Of a stretch of 64,000 nt of DNA, positions 33,021-45,225 are shown piece after piece. This DNA is from Syngnathus acus. Its lineage: Eukaryota > Chordata > Actinopteri > Syngnathiformes > Syngnathidae. How positions within the stretch are numbered: the first letter of the stretch is position 1; each line of letters begins with the position of its first letter. Below the pieces are notes generated by a model that made no database searches, was not told the DNA's origin, and was given only the letters and a program-made list of their open reading frames with translations. The stretch spans positions 10,741,884 through 10,805,883 of the forward strand of contig NC_051087.1 of assembly GCF_901709675.1 (NCBI RefSeq). Direction: 5' to 3'. A program made the position numbers and the translations under genes.

Positions 33021-35955
33021 ATGTCTCTGAGCACGAGATCTTACGGGGAGAAAACACTGAGCGTCTACGGTGGAGCCGGTGGTCACGGCACCCGCATCTC
33101 CTCCGCCCAGTCGTGCTACCTACCCGCCCCGGGTTTCAATCTGGCCGATGGCTTGGACCTCCACGTCGGCGCCAATGAGAAGGCCACCATGCAGAATCTG
33201 AACGACCGTCTGGCTTCTTACCTGGAGAAGGTGCGCACCCTGGAGAGGGAGAACGATCGATTGGACAAGCAGATCCGAGACTGGTGCCAGAGCAGAACTG
33301 TCGTCAGCCGTGACTACACCAATTACTTCGCCATCACTGATGACCTGAAGGATAAGGTGAGCGGAATCACACATTCCAGGATTATCCCCCCTGTGTGTTG
33401 GACAAAGCAGATATGATGGCACCAAGTCCGTTTAGATGATGGAAAGTAAAATTTAATTCCACCACCAGCATCACACCAAATGTAGCTTTGATGTTATAGT
33501 ACCGTACTTTCCGCACTATAAGGCGTACCTAAAAACCTCCAATTTTCTCAAAAGCCGATAGTGCGCCTTATAATCAGGTGCGCCTTATATATGGACCAAT
33601 AGTGAGCCATTACAGCAGGCGTGTCCAAAGTCCGGCCCGCGGGCCAAATGTATATATCTTATATATGGACAAAGTTTTAAAATGGGCCATTCATTGAAGG
33701 TGCGCCTTATAATCCGGTGTGCCTTATAGTGCGCAAAATACGGTAGTGCTTTTATATGCAGAATAATCTGAATAATAATTGCTGCCATTTGTTGCTAGGC
33801 ATTGATCATTGGGCTCAATCTTAATAGCCAATTTGAAGATTTGCACATTTTGACTGAAAGTAGGATACAAATGAGCCTGAAAAGATTACTCATTGGCTTG
33901 CAAACATTTCAGAATCTGCCCATCACTCAAAGTCAGCAGGAATAAGGCTCTGCCCTCATAAGATGTGAGCAAATAAAAGCAATACCGGTAAAACTAAAAC
34001 AAACAAAAAATGTTATCACCGGGGAAATTAATTTCTCCTGATGACTACTTTCGCCTGAATTTATTAATAGTCTAATGTGAAGTATTGCTTGAGATGGCAT
34101 ATATTTTTGACCAATGAGCTCATGTTGTGACCATCCCTCCATCCATTTTCAACACCGCTTATCCTATTCAGGGTTGTCATCGACATTGGGCAAAACGCAA
34201 ACTACTCTCTGAACTGGTCATCAGCCAGTTGCAAGGCTCAAGGTCTCTGATCAATTTTTGTTTCCTTGTCAGATCCATGTCGCTGCCAGACTCAATGCCA
34301 AGACAATCTTGGACACGGACAATGCGATACTGGCTGCTGATGACTTTAAAATGAAGTGAGTATATGTGTGTGTATTACCACATACTTGACATCCACGTCT
34401 GCCCTCTAAACCTCACCGACCACTTTGACGCTCTCAGGTATGAGAATGAGCTAGCCATGAGATTGACCGTGGAGGCTGACATCGCTGGGCTGAAGAAAAT
34501 GCAGGAAGAGATGAAGTTGATCAGAATGGATCTGGAGTGCCAAGTGGACGGTCTGAAGGATGAGCTCATCATGCTGAAAAACAACCATGAAGAGGTGAGG
34601 GTGTCCCACCGCAGTTTAAACAAAGGTGCTTGAGCTAGAAGAATGACTTTTATCTTGATCAATACATTCCATCGCATGAATAACACCCGTGATGTGTTTA
34701 CACTAAATTCTTCACCTCAGTGTGTAGTAAACACCATCGCTCTTCCATTCACTATTCATTCCATGGTTTGTGAAGTGTCATCATTTGTCACAGTCTATTG
34801 TGGCTTTAGACAGTCCTAAAGTACACACAGGACCACACTCCCCTCTTAGAACTCTGAGGAAGTTCCATGTTAGGTGAATGTTTTTACAAACACTGCCCTC
34901 TCCCCCGAGTTCACTTCCATGCATTCTTCTTTACTTCCGTTAATGCAGTTTGCCTCACAGGCCCATTTGAAAGATTCCAAATGTATGCACACACACACAT
35001 TTTGAAAATACCAAAACCAGGAAAGTCATCAGATGAGAAGATTCCCTCTTTGACTCCCCACAGGAATTGGCTCTGCTCAGGAGTCAGATGGGCGGTCAGG
35101 TAAACGTGTCCGTGGACGCATCGCCCTCTCCAGACCTGAACGAGATTATGACAGAGATCAGAGAACACTATGAGGCTATGATTGCCAAGAACTGCAGGGA
35201 ACTCGAGTCCTGGTACCAGACCAAGGTAAAGATAACAAAATAAATAAATAGAATAAATTGATAAAGTTAACATGTCGCATTGTGTCTGCGATGTGCCAAG
35301 ATGGCAGCAGTAGAGCAGGAAGTGATGACACACACAGAGTCTTTGATGACATCCCGCTCTGAAGTCAAAGAACTCACGTGTATACTCCAGAGGCTTGAGA
35401 TTGAACTCCAGTCCCATTTTAGCATGGTACGTGTATCCTGGCGACTCACTTAAATGTTCATCTCAGACTGCCCACTCATGTCTTTTTTGTATTACACCAC
35501 CAGAAAGCATCCCTGGAGGGCACCCTGGCAGAAACTCAATCCCGCTACGCTGCTCAGCTGGCAGGTCTGCAGAACATGGTTGTGAGCTTAGAGGCCCAGC
35601 TTTCCCAGATCCACGCCAGCATCACCAGCACTAAGCACGAATATGACATGCTGTTGGACCTTAAAACTCGACTGGAGATGGAGATTGCAGAGTACAGACG
35701 GCTGTTGGATGGAGAAGAGGACAGGTGGGAATGAGACTAATTTCTGAATTATAAAATTCACAATATCAGACAAGAAATTAACTAATGTATTCTGGTTTTA
35801 TTCTTCTTCACCAGCTCAAAACAAGGTTAGTATCCTTGAAAGCACAATTAGTTGAAACTCAAGAACTACATTTGCTCATGCTTCTTTTCTTTCGTACAGT
35901 GATCACCAAGGTCATCACAGTGGTGGAGACGGTCGTCGACAGGGAGGGTGGTTGA
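33021..35955 (+). CDS. Type I keratin K2, tail frameshifted
   Basis: Eight exons: 33021-33356, 34273-34355, 34438-34594, 35064-35225, 35301-35426, 35504-35724, 35815-35825 and 35900-35955. As read, the product has 383 residues. Exons 2-6 have the diagnostic lengths 83/157/162/126/221. The short Gly/Ser head contains LSVYGGAGG; the helix starts at about residue 52 ([12 protein letters not shown]) and ends [13 protein letters not shown]. In the last exon the frame is correct to TVVETVVD, then one extra base at about 35941 leads to a stop at 35953-35955. The next frame continues with a keratin-like tail (RVVESS...VDVDEIES) to a TAG at 35999-36001. The rod domain is unaffected. The indel may be an assembly error or a genuine tail truncation. 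Same filament role as K1. Confidence 0.88.
33500..33745. mobile_element. MITE with ~25-bp terminal inverted repeats, in K2 intron 1
   Basis: The left end (TACCGTACTTTCCGCACTAT, from 33500) and the right end (complement of ATAGTGCGCAAAATACGGTA, to 33745) match at about 23 of 25 positions. The interior repeats GTGCGCCTTATA several times. No coding capacity. A fragment of another family (CCGGCCCGCGGGCCAAATG) sits inside at about 33630. The short size and long terminal repeats fit a non-autonomous DNA transposon. Confidence 0.75.
34130..34260. repeat. Dispersed teleost repeat fragment in K2 intron 1
   Basis: CATCCATTTTCAACACCGCT followed by TATCC and, farther on, AACTGGTCATCAGCCAGTTG. This resembles a very common fish repeat whose consensus includes a CCGCTTATCC core and a complementary CAGCCAATCGCAGGG-type segment. 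Class uncertain. Confidence 0.4.
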
Positions 35956-36001
35956 GAGCAGCAAGACTGTCGATGTAGATGTGGATGAGATTGAGTCATA
36001 G

Positions 36002-37508
36002 CTTGGAAGAGACTCTAAGACATTAAAGGTCGTGCAGTTAATGCTTGTGTGATTTCATTTTTTAGATGATAAATAAATAAATAAATACACCACTGAGATT
36101 TTAAACAGCTTACTTGTTCTTCCCAAAATAGCACAGATAAACATATTTTAACCGACTACAAAATCAAAATGCAGAAATGTGGAGCCTAATTGGAGAGAGA
36201 TGGTAAACTCCAAATCCACTTTGACCTGTTCAAACCATCTATTTAAAATTTTATTAGAGCTTATTAAAGGCTAGCCGACAGCATCGGTGCCCAATTTCAT
36301 TCATGCTGTATTGTAGAAGCTGGGGGCCAGATTTAGAAAATGGCAGGTTCTTGAAATAATCTTGAAAAGGTCATTTTAAAAGCTAAAGAATTTACAGTAG
36401 TTTTATTTTTATTTCATAGATTGCCTGTTCTGAAATCAGCTACTAAAAACTCAGCCATGCTTATTTGTTAACGACTTTTCATATTTGTTTCGTATTCAGA
36501 TCAAACTCCTTGTTTTTTTTTCTTCCCTTCCTTTGGGTATGGCAAATATTAATAAACACAGACTAAAATACTGGAGAATATATTTGTGGAGCCTCCATAA
36601 ATAGAACACAGGTACATATGGTGGTTCTCTAGATGTGTGGTCAAGAATTATGACTTGAGAGCTGAAAAATACCAAGTCAAAATGGTACAAATATTTTTCT
36701 CTTTCATAAATTCCACACAGACCTTAACATAGCCTATAGGATGTGCTGCTATTTGTTATTTATGATTCCATGGCCAAAGCTGGTTTTAACTGGTCTAAGC
36801 ATGCAAAGCGTACATCTTGATGGGAAAATGTGTCGAGCTTTCAGCTGGGGAAAGTCACGGTGCTAAAACTCATCAAGTTCATTAAATTACGTGCCAAAAA
36901 TGGCTAAATCTAATAATACACCTGAACTAAGACTTAACCCTTTCACCGCCAGCTTCATTTTGATCCCTATTATACATGAACAGTGTGAAAAATTAGATTT
37001 TAACGACATTAACCTTAAAGTGCGAAATCTCCGAGTGACTGTTACTGACATTGAACTGACTTTTGAGCAGGTAGTCCAGCATGCACTGAGTAAACCTAAA
37101 GCATTCTCTTCCACAGTGACCACATTGAAAATTGATGTGTTACGACAAAACCACAGCCTGAAATGAAATGCAATTTTTAAATTGCATTGTTTGTTTGTTT
37201 GTTTTCCTTGTAGCTGAAACCTTGTAGAGTACAATGATATGGAAACTATTGTAACATTTTAATACACCCTGAAGACTTTGTTTTGTCCATTTTTATACAT
37301 TTGCCTGATCTTGATGTCAGACCTATCACACACTGAAATAAAACGGTTGCAGACTGACAAAAAAGTCAAACAAGTAATCAAACACAGACACAAGGAGTAA
37401 GTCGGCAGACAAGGGAGCCTTTTATCCAATCATTTTGTTGGTTTGCAATGACAGAGTAATCTTTAGGCGTCACACCCCTTTCGGCTGCTGTTTGCTGGGT
37501 AAGGCATC
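36002..37508. other. Tail-to-tail gap between keratins K2 and K3
   Basis: K2 probably ends near the AATAAA repeats at about 36068-36085. The rest is AT-rich. The overlapping open frames at 36887-37234 (both strands, 91-115 codons) show no family match and are probably chance. Confidence 0.5.
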
Positions 37509-39317
37509 TTAGGCGGAGGTGGTTGTAGAGGAGACCACCCTGCCATCCACCAGCTCCTCTGTGACCATGACTATCTTGGTGGTGGTGTTTTTGTTCGTAC
37601 CGATGCTGGGGAAGGACAAATACAGCGCATGTATGAAATACCAGTTAAAAAGTAGGTGGTTCAGATCTGAAGACTGCACTTTGCTTCTGATCACACAAAC
37701 TGTAAGCCAATTTTCTCTCACCTGCCCTCGCCATCCATAAGTCTCCTGTACTCTGCAATTTCCTTCTCAAGTCTGGTCTTAATATCAAGGAGCATGTTGT
37801 ATTCTCTGCTCTGGTTTTCTATCTCGGCACGCAGTTGCATCAGTTGTTCTTCAAGACATGTGACCTGTGACTGGAGTCCTTGGAGAATCATGGCATATCG
37901 GGTTTCGGTTTCGGCTAACGTGTTTTCCAGGGATCCTTTCTGTAGGAGCGTGTACATGAGTGATTTTAGCATTCAGGAATATACAGACAGGGACATTAGT
38001 TCCAGCTGACAGTCGCACGATTACTTACCATGCTAAGTTGAGACTGTAGTTCGATTTCCAAGGCCTGCAGGGTGCGACGGATCTCTGAGATCTCCGATCT
38101 GGAGGTTTGGAGAGTTTCTGTGCTGACAGCCATTTCCTTGTTCAATGCCTCGCTCTGCAATAGATAGTGTTATTGCCCTACTCCAATACATGCTACGGAA
38201 CAAGCAAAAACGTTTCAGTGGGAATTACCTTGCTCTGGAACCAGGCTTCCACATCTCTCTTGTTCTTTGCGGCCATGCTTTCGTACTGCTCTCTGATCTC
38301 AGCAATGACTCTGCTCAGGTCGGCCTGTGGTTTGGCGTCTACCTCTACGTTGATCTGTCCAGTCATCTGTAGCCTCATGGCTGCCATTTCCTGTTATGTA
38401 AAAACATTGGTAAGACGTTGGATGGAGAGAAACTTGTAGTAACTCAGACATAGAATATGAAAAGGTTTGCTGCTCACTTCCTCGTGGTTACGTTTGAGGT
38501 GGACAAGCTCATCCTTGAGGCCTTCGATCTGCATCTCCAGGTCTGAGCGGACCAGTGTCAGCTCATCCAACATTCTCTTCAGACCGGCAATGTCCGACTC
38601 CACTGACAGACGCATAGCCAGCTCATTGTCATACCTGTAAGACAGCAAGACGTCAGAAAATAATTCAAAGTGCTTTTAATTTGTTGTGTGTATTCGTTGT
38701 CAGTTTTGTCACTTACTTAGTTTTGAAATCATCTGCTGCCAGTTTTGCATTGTCAATGGCCAGGTAGATGCCTCCATTGATGCGTGTGGCATCCTGGATC
38801 TGTGAGATTTAGAAATAAAGCATGTTAGTGACATTTCATGACGACTGTACACACATATTAGAAGAAGACATGTATTCTTACCTTTCCCTGTAAGTCGCTG
38901 ATGGTGATCTGATAAGCACTGTAGTCGCGGGCAGTGGGGGAGGCCTTGCTATCCAAGAACTGACGGATCTTCAGCTCCAGCTCGGCATTGGCCTTCTCAA
39001 GGCTGCGAACCTTGTCAAGGTAAGAGGCCAGGCGGTCGTTCAGGTTCTGCATAGTGGCCTTCTCGTTGGCGCTGACATGCAGATCCATGCCGTCGCCCAT
39101 GCCGAAGCCTGCGCCACCTCCCATGCTGAAGCCGTAACCTGCACCACCAGCGTAACCTGCACCACCTCCCTGAGCTAAAACTGCTGCTGGAGATTCTTGC
39201 GCCGCTTCCACCTGCACCTCCATAAACACTCAAAGCCTGGCCCCTGCGAATACCGCTGGACAGGTTTCCACCCGCGTAGGAGCGGCTAGTTAGCGAGGAC
39301 CTGCTGAAGTTTGACAT
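37509..39317 (-). CDS. Type I keratin K3, head frameshifted
   Basis: Seven exons on the - strand: 39317-38882, 38799-38717, 38634-38478, 38390-38229, 38154-38029, 37939-37722 and 37605-37509. Middle exons have the lengths 83/157/162/126/218. Exon 1 is 436 nt, one more than a multiple of three. Reading from ATG 39317 gives a good keratin head ([19 protein letters not shown]) up to about 39165. There a GGG run shifts the frame, and translation would stop near 39015. The other frame then gives [15 protein letters not shown] and an intact rod ([12 protein letters not shown] to [13 protein letters not shown]) and a tail ending STTTSA. Without the extra base the protein is 425 residues. An internal ATG at 39223 is in the rod frame. 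Assembly error or recent inactivation are the two readings. Confidence 0.87.
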
Positions 39318-39405
39318 TATGTTGACTGGTCGGTAGTGTCTGCCTGCCTGCCTGCTTGCTCAGAGAGGAGATGATGGACTGAGATACACAGTTCCTCCCG
39401 GGTCC

Positions 39406-39415
39406 CCTTTTTATG
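39406..39415 (-). promoter_or_regulatory. TATA box of keratin K3
   Basis: On the - strand CATAAAAAGG, about 90 bp before the K3 ATG. Confidence 0.6.
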
Positions 39416-40912
39416 CAGCACAAGGCGCCTCTGGTGCAGGTGGAGGCGTGTGGATGGGAGGAGCATGAACTAAGATCTGTGGCCTCACCCTTCCCGCTTA
39501 TCCCTTGAGTTAATTTACCTGGTAGGATCTGAAGGAGAAAGTGGGGCATCTGGAAGCAATTAAAAATATATATATACTTATATTAATTGAAAAGACATCC
39601 AAAATGTCGGATTCTCGTTGCAATCACACTTTATAAATGTGTTTGTAGATAAAAGGTATGTTTCAATTACAACTATATTTTATTGCTTAAAAGTATGAAT
39701 AGTGAAAGGGCCGCACCCTTCCCGGTCAGCCCGAGGCTGCTTTGTCAGATCCAACCAGTTTGAATTGTCAAGTCAGTGCTCTGACAGATGATCTATGTTC
39801 AATGAGTTACTGCTATGCTAAACCCTGTGGGCCAAGGACAAAAACTAGTTATATAAGAAACAAGTATTGCAAATTCATGCATGCAGAGAGCAGTTTCACT
39901 CCCCTTCAACTTTTATTTTGAGCAAATATGAAAACGACCTGTTTCATCACTGAGGCTTTGGTAAACTCAGCTGTCTACAGTTCAATTTCATGAAGGGTTT
40001 TCATACGGCTTGAATACAGTTGTTAAGAATTGAGGCTCATCAAGCAGATCCATGTGTTTCGTTAGTATAACCTCAGATAAGAAAACACTTTGTGTAAGGC
40101 ATGTCATAAAAGGATCACAATTTGATTGAATTACTCCTGATTTTAACACTCCGCCAATGTAGGTGGTAGTTTTGTCCTAGTTTGTATCTCTGATGTTAGC
40201 CTTTTAATACCAAAGAATTTGACATAACATCTACGTTGACTACTGTAGTTCTGCTCTGCTCTACAAGTCAATGCTTGGTGCTTGCATAAGAGGCGCAATA
40301 TGACACTGTGGCTGTGACTGGTGGGTGCGGCAAAGGAGTAATAAGCTGATCCGAGCATGTTGCTACTCTGGTCGAGTCGGTTTCAGGAACATGAGGTATC
40401 AATTAAAACAACATGGCAAGTTGGTACCTGAGGATTTCACAATCTGTACAGCTGTGTAGCCTGTTCTCATGAGAATGAAGTAGAATTTTGCACGAAAAGT
40501 TGCAGAACATTCGGCAAACAACTGTGGCTCTTTCAAGGTTACTTAACAATGCATTGTGGTTTTGATCATCAATCAGAAATCCCGCAAGTATAGTAGCTGG
40601 TTTTATCATTGTTTGAATTTGTTGTGCATATGCAAAACGCAATAGCATGCACTGCTCAAATTGCAACTATATCATTTTGAAAATTAGTACAGACAACGTA
40701 GATAACATAAATAGACGGAAGGATAATTAAATAACCTGAGTATTTGCAAGCTCAAGAATTGCAAGAATTCCTTGATTGTGAAATCAATTCAAGCTCGTTG
40801 TACAATATAATTAAAATGTACTCTCCAATCTTCTCCAAATCCATCCATTCGTTTCATAAACCTTTGTTTAGCAAACATTTTGCAAGGTGATGTCACATAC
40901 AATCAGGCTCTA

Positions 40913-41147
40913 CGGCATAGATGTCAAACTCAAGGCCCGCGGGCCAGATCCGTCCCGCCACATCATTTTATGTGGTCCGCGAAGACATATTTTGCACGGA
41001 CTTTGTGTCATTATTAAAATTACAAATTGTCTTCACTTTTAAAACAACAGAGTTGTTGCTTACAATTTTTATTACCATTTGTTTTTTTAAAATATTTTAA
41101 CAGTTTTTACTAGTCTCTGAATGAGTTTGACACTCCTGCTCTACGAC
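40913..41147. mobile_element. Non-autonomous hAT-like element
   Basis: The left end ATGTCAAACTCAAGGCCCG and the right end GAGTTTGACACTCCTG are inverted copies at the tips. The flanks show near-identical 8-bp duplications, CTCTACGG on the left and CTCTACGA on the right. An 8-bp target duplication and a (C)A-GTGTCAAACTC tip are hAT features. No transposase is present. Confidence 0.65.
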
Positions 41148-44100
41148 GATCAGAGAAAACATGGATGGTGGTGGAGGAAAAAGGAGAAACAGATTTGAAG
41201 TCTTGAATCTTAGATTAGCTCTCTTGGCAAGCTCTATTGAGCAAATGGAGACACTTTAGCGTCAAGCGGCCATTTTCACATGCTCATACTTGACTGCTTC
41301 GGAGTCACGCCAAAGTGAACAGCGACATTGGAATGTGAGGCATTAGCGCAAGGCGTGGCAGGAATCTTGGAGTGAAGCGAATTAGCAATTTGATTTGAGG
41401 TTTTTAACATTTCCTTCAAAACGTTTTCTGATTCATTGCGAACATATCTAATTGATTGAGCTGGTATGACATGATATTGGTATGTATTTTAAACAGGATC
41501 TAGATCTGTGCTCCAACTGGATCATTGCAAAATTTTAATGTGCCTCCACTTGAAAGATTTTCTTTGTTCGCATCATTATAATTAGGTTGAAAGCAACTTG
41601 CAGCAACTTAACATTTGGAATTGTTTCCAGGAGTTCAACCTTGACGTCCATCAGAATGATCTAATTGATGTCTGACGTAAAAAAACGTTTTGTTAACAAC
41701 CCTGACCAATCGGAATGATTTAAGAACTTGCCAAGTATATAAAATGAGACTCATGAAAAATCAAGCCATTGTCTCCGCTCTCAGACACATTCATTAAAAG
41801 CGTTGGCTGCCACCACGCCCAGCTTAACTGCCAACCAACTAAGATGAATGCAATTTAGCATCTTTCTTATGAAAAAAATCAGAAGGACTGAATTAGTGAA
41901 GCACAGTGAAATGCATGCTATATCTCCACAATTGACTACTTCATTGTTCTCAGTCTTTCAATAATTCCAGCAACTATCTTCAAACAAGTTCATTCATTTG
42001 GAAACACTTTACAGGGTCTATACTTTTTTTTTTTTACCCAGGTCATCATACTTTTTATTTCGTATCTAAAAAGAGCTGCATGCACATTCATGATGAAGAA
42101 AATGCATTCAAATTCACTTTGCAACACAAAATGCTCAGTAAGCTAAAAAAAAAGAAAAGATTGCAGCTTTAGGGGAAAGAAGTTAGAGCATGTCAGAAAT
42201 GTGCTTTGTGCCCTGACCTGCAAGTCAGAAAGAGCCCAAGGTGCTTTTAGTTGGGTGTGGAACTATCAAGTTGGAGAAAAAAATGGAACATAAGACATAA
42301 AAGTGCACAGTCCACCCCGTAAAACAGGCCATTTGCTCCTAATCTCCATGGGAATTTATCCACTCCCTCAAATGCAACAGGTTTTATGAAAACTAACATT
42401 TTTTTTAATCCTTGACTTGACAGACATACAAAGAACAAGGAAACAATATTTTATCTTCTGTCCATTTTCAGTGAAATAAGCATTTCGGGCCTGCACTGAG
42501 GGAACGCGGCAACAGGAGCTGCTTTCTTTGTGAACTTTTAAATACTATGCTTGAATTCAGGTTCAGACAGGTTTGTGTGGTCAGGTGACAGCCTGCAGGT
42601 GTTGGCCCCACCCTTTAACTCCCCTCAATGCTTTGTGCAGCACTCTCTACATGCTCACGGAGATCTGGAAATTTCCAACAGAGATTGCAAAAGACATGAA
42701 CAGAGCTATTGTCCACTCACTTGCAACATTTATATGAATAAAAACAAAGGAGTGACTTACAGAATGAAGATATTGTATTTGGGGAGCTGCCACATTTTGA
42801 ATAATATTGCTGGTGTTTATTGCAGCTGCTATTTAATGACAGATGCACTATTGTATGTACTTTTTTTACTGCACGCAATGCTTCTGACTATTCTTGCTCC
42901 AGTCCACATTCAAGTTTGCATTTTTTTGTCATACTGTCTGCATATTTATCAGTCTGCACAGATGCCACAAACAGTGCCACTGTTCATTCTTCTCAGTCTC
43001 ACTGTTGGTCTGTTGTTGGAAATTTTTTTATAAAACAAACTTTGCATTTCTTGCACACAGTTATAAGTACAGTACGTGTGAATGTTTGTGTTACTACTTA
43101 AGCTTTCATGCCACATGTTGTTTCTTGTGCAGAAGACAAGGGAGTTGCCAGGTGCACTCATGAAAGTGGCGTGCATTCTTTGCACGGAGCGCCCGCGGGT
43201 GTCTTGGTTGAGAACAGCCTGGTCTTGTCGAGGCAAGTTCAGTAAATGTATGGAAAGACGTTTGAACAGTATGTCCCTGTATATCCGGCTGAAGGTCCAC
43301 CACGTAATTGTGTGGACTTTGTGCTCACTAGTAGTAACATAATTCAATACACAAATAGAATGACGATGACAACTTTGCCTTTCTAACGGATATATAGAGG
43401 GAAAAAACCTGTACTGATTAACAACTGTTCTTTATGAGTACTAGTCGTGAAGCACTATGTTCTAATCTCATTAGTCGCATGCAGTTGTCAAGTAGTGTGC
43501 GGTTTGGCCTTCCTAGCAACAAAGTTTCCCAGAAATTTGCCAAAGGTGCTTCAGTGTGCAAAAATGTAATGGAAGGCAAGAGTTATTGGTGTGCTGGGAG
43601 GAGGTGGGCGGGAGGATAGAAGTCATTATACAAGTGCAAAATTATGTTAGTGCACCTTTTGTGATATATATTCCAAAGTTGTCAGCACATGTTGTAAGAT
43701 TTTTATTCTGCTCGGTGGTGCTAAATTGTCTTACTGGTGAGGACAAAGTATTATGGACATTGTTCTTGATTTATTGAATAAATGTTCAAACAATTTTCCA
43801 TATTAATGTGAACGTGATGGCTGGCATGCACACTTCATTGACAAAACGTTTTGTTGCTCATGCATTGATCATTTCTTCACCACCTACAAACATGCTATTT
43901 AAGTTTTTCATTTATGGTGTCCCAGAAAATATCAGCCTTAGAATTTTTCCAGTGCATTAATTGCATAAATTAGTTAAATCAGTTATGAAATAGCATATAT
44001 ATATATATATTGTAATATAACACTTAAAAAAAAAATCATAGTCACTATTGGCCTTATTCGCAACTGAACGTCAAGAGGCAAAGTAGGTAGGTTTACTCTT

Positions 44101-44294
44101 AGAAAGACAAAAATGCCACCTGGTGGCCAAGAGGCCAATGGTACTGCACAGAACTACCAAGTAACATATTTACTACCCATTTTAGTGTACACAATTTTAA
44201 TATTTCTGATTATTATTAGATTCAACGGTTGTTGAATTCCTGTGAATTATCCATCCAGACAGTTCGTACGCACATCCACATCTTTGGATAATGT

Positions 44295-44845
44295 AGAGCA
44301 GAGGCGTCCCAACGCGGTCCCAGAGTAGTGTTGGCTCGTTAGTGAACGATTCGTTCAAAAGAACGAATTTCTTTTCGGTGAACGAGAGTGAACGAATTAC
44401 TTTCTAAAGTGACCAGACCAGCGCCAAAGAAAAAGCTCAAGGCAATCCCATTAATTACTTCTGAAGTAGCATTTTATGCTCATCATCATCTTAAATCTCA
44501 TTTGAACACACAATGTCTTTGGGGACACAAAATGAGAAAAGGTGATACATGTCCTGCTGTCAGGATCACCAGGCTGCAATGGACGCAGAGAGAGCACATA
44601 AAATACATAATATAAAAAATCAAACCTGATCTTAAGCTCCCAAGAGGGCAAGGAAAAACTAAAAAAAAAACTACTAAAAGAAAGAAATAGTCGTATTATT
44701 TTATTTCATCGTATTTATATATTTATTATAAATGTATTATTTATTTATATAAATGTATTATTTATTCATATAAAGGCCGGTCCGCGAAAATATTTCTGAC
44801 ACGTAACCGGTCCGTGGTGCAAAAAAGGTTGGGGACCACTGAGCT
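44295..44845. mobile_element. hAT-like non-autonomous element, interrupted
   Basis: The left tip GCGTCCCAACGCGGTCC (about 44305) is complementary in pattern to the right tip GGTTGGGGACCACTG (about 44829-44843), as in a widespread family whose end reads CAGTGGTCCCCAACC. GGTCCGTGGTGC near the right end is typical of that family. The interior appears to be interrupted at about 44330 by another repeat (GAACGATTCGTTC type). Confidence 0.5.
44331..44405. repeat. GAACGATTCG-type subterminal repeat block, copy 1
   Basis: Contains GTGAACGATTCGTTC, AAAGAACGAATTTC and AGTGAACGAATTA in close succession. Related blocks occur at 46826-46920 and 47660-47755. It begins AGTGTTGGCTCG. Probably one end of a DNA transposon; no partner end with a matching target duplication could be fixed. 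Confidence 0.5.
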
Positions 44846-44900
44846 ATTTGCTTGTGAGCTGCTCCATAAAACCATATATATTCCAAGCAATGTGAGCGAG

Positions 44901-44972
44901 AGTTCCGTAGTGTAGTGGTTAGTACTCTGGACTCCTACCCCAGCGAACCGGGTTCAAATCCGAGTGAGACCT
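44901..44972 (+). tRNA. tRNA-like copy 1, probable pseudogene
   Basis: 72 nt. The B-box-like GGTTCAAATCC and A-box-like TAGTGGTTAG are present. The anticodon stem CTGGA/CCCAG encloses loop CTCCTAC, which would give anticodon CCT (Arg). The first acceptor base is changed to A. The body resembles tRNA-Gln/Glu. Weak pairing makes a functional gene unlikely. Confidence 0.3.
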
Positions 44973-45092
44973 AAAGTATTTTATCATAGAAAAATTTGCA
45001 ACACAGTTGGTCGTGTGTTGCCCCATATAACCATTATATTTGCTTGTGAGGTGCTCCATAAAGCCATATAGATTCCATGTAACATAAGTGAG

Positions 45093-45164
45093 GGTTCCAT
45101 AGTGTAGTGGTTACTTCTCTGGACTCTCACCCCAGTGACCTGCGTTCAAATCCCATAGGGACCT
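45093..45164 (+). tRNA. tRNA-like copy 2, probable pseudogene
   Basis: 72 nt. Acceptor GGTTCC pairs with GGGACC. Anticodon loop CTCTCAC gives CTC (Glu). The T-arm stem is poor (TGCGT/CCATA). Confidence 0.3.
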
Positions 45165-45225
45165 AAAATATTTTATCATAGAAAATTTGCAACATAGTTG
45201 CTGCCCCATATAACCATACACTTCC

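Noticed and set aside
36887-37234. Overlapping 91- and 115-codon frames between K2 and K3
   Set aside because: Mutual antisense frames without homology; lie in 3' UTR/intergenic sequence.
42551-43033. 160-codon open frame on + with hydrophobic end
   Set aside because: Ends in an AT-rich stretch that is Leu/Ile-rich by composition; no family signature, and overlapping frames of similar size on both strands.
39858-43800. A fifth keratin or an EIF1 gene between K3 and K4
   Set aside because: Looked for the helix-initiation motif, the rod-end motif and EIF1-like residues in the frames; none present.
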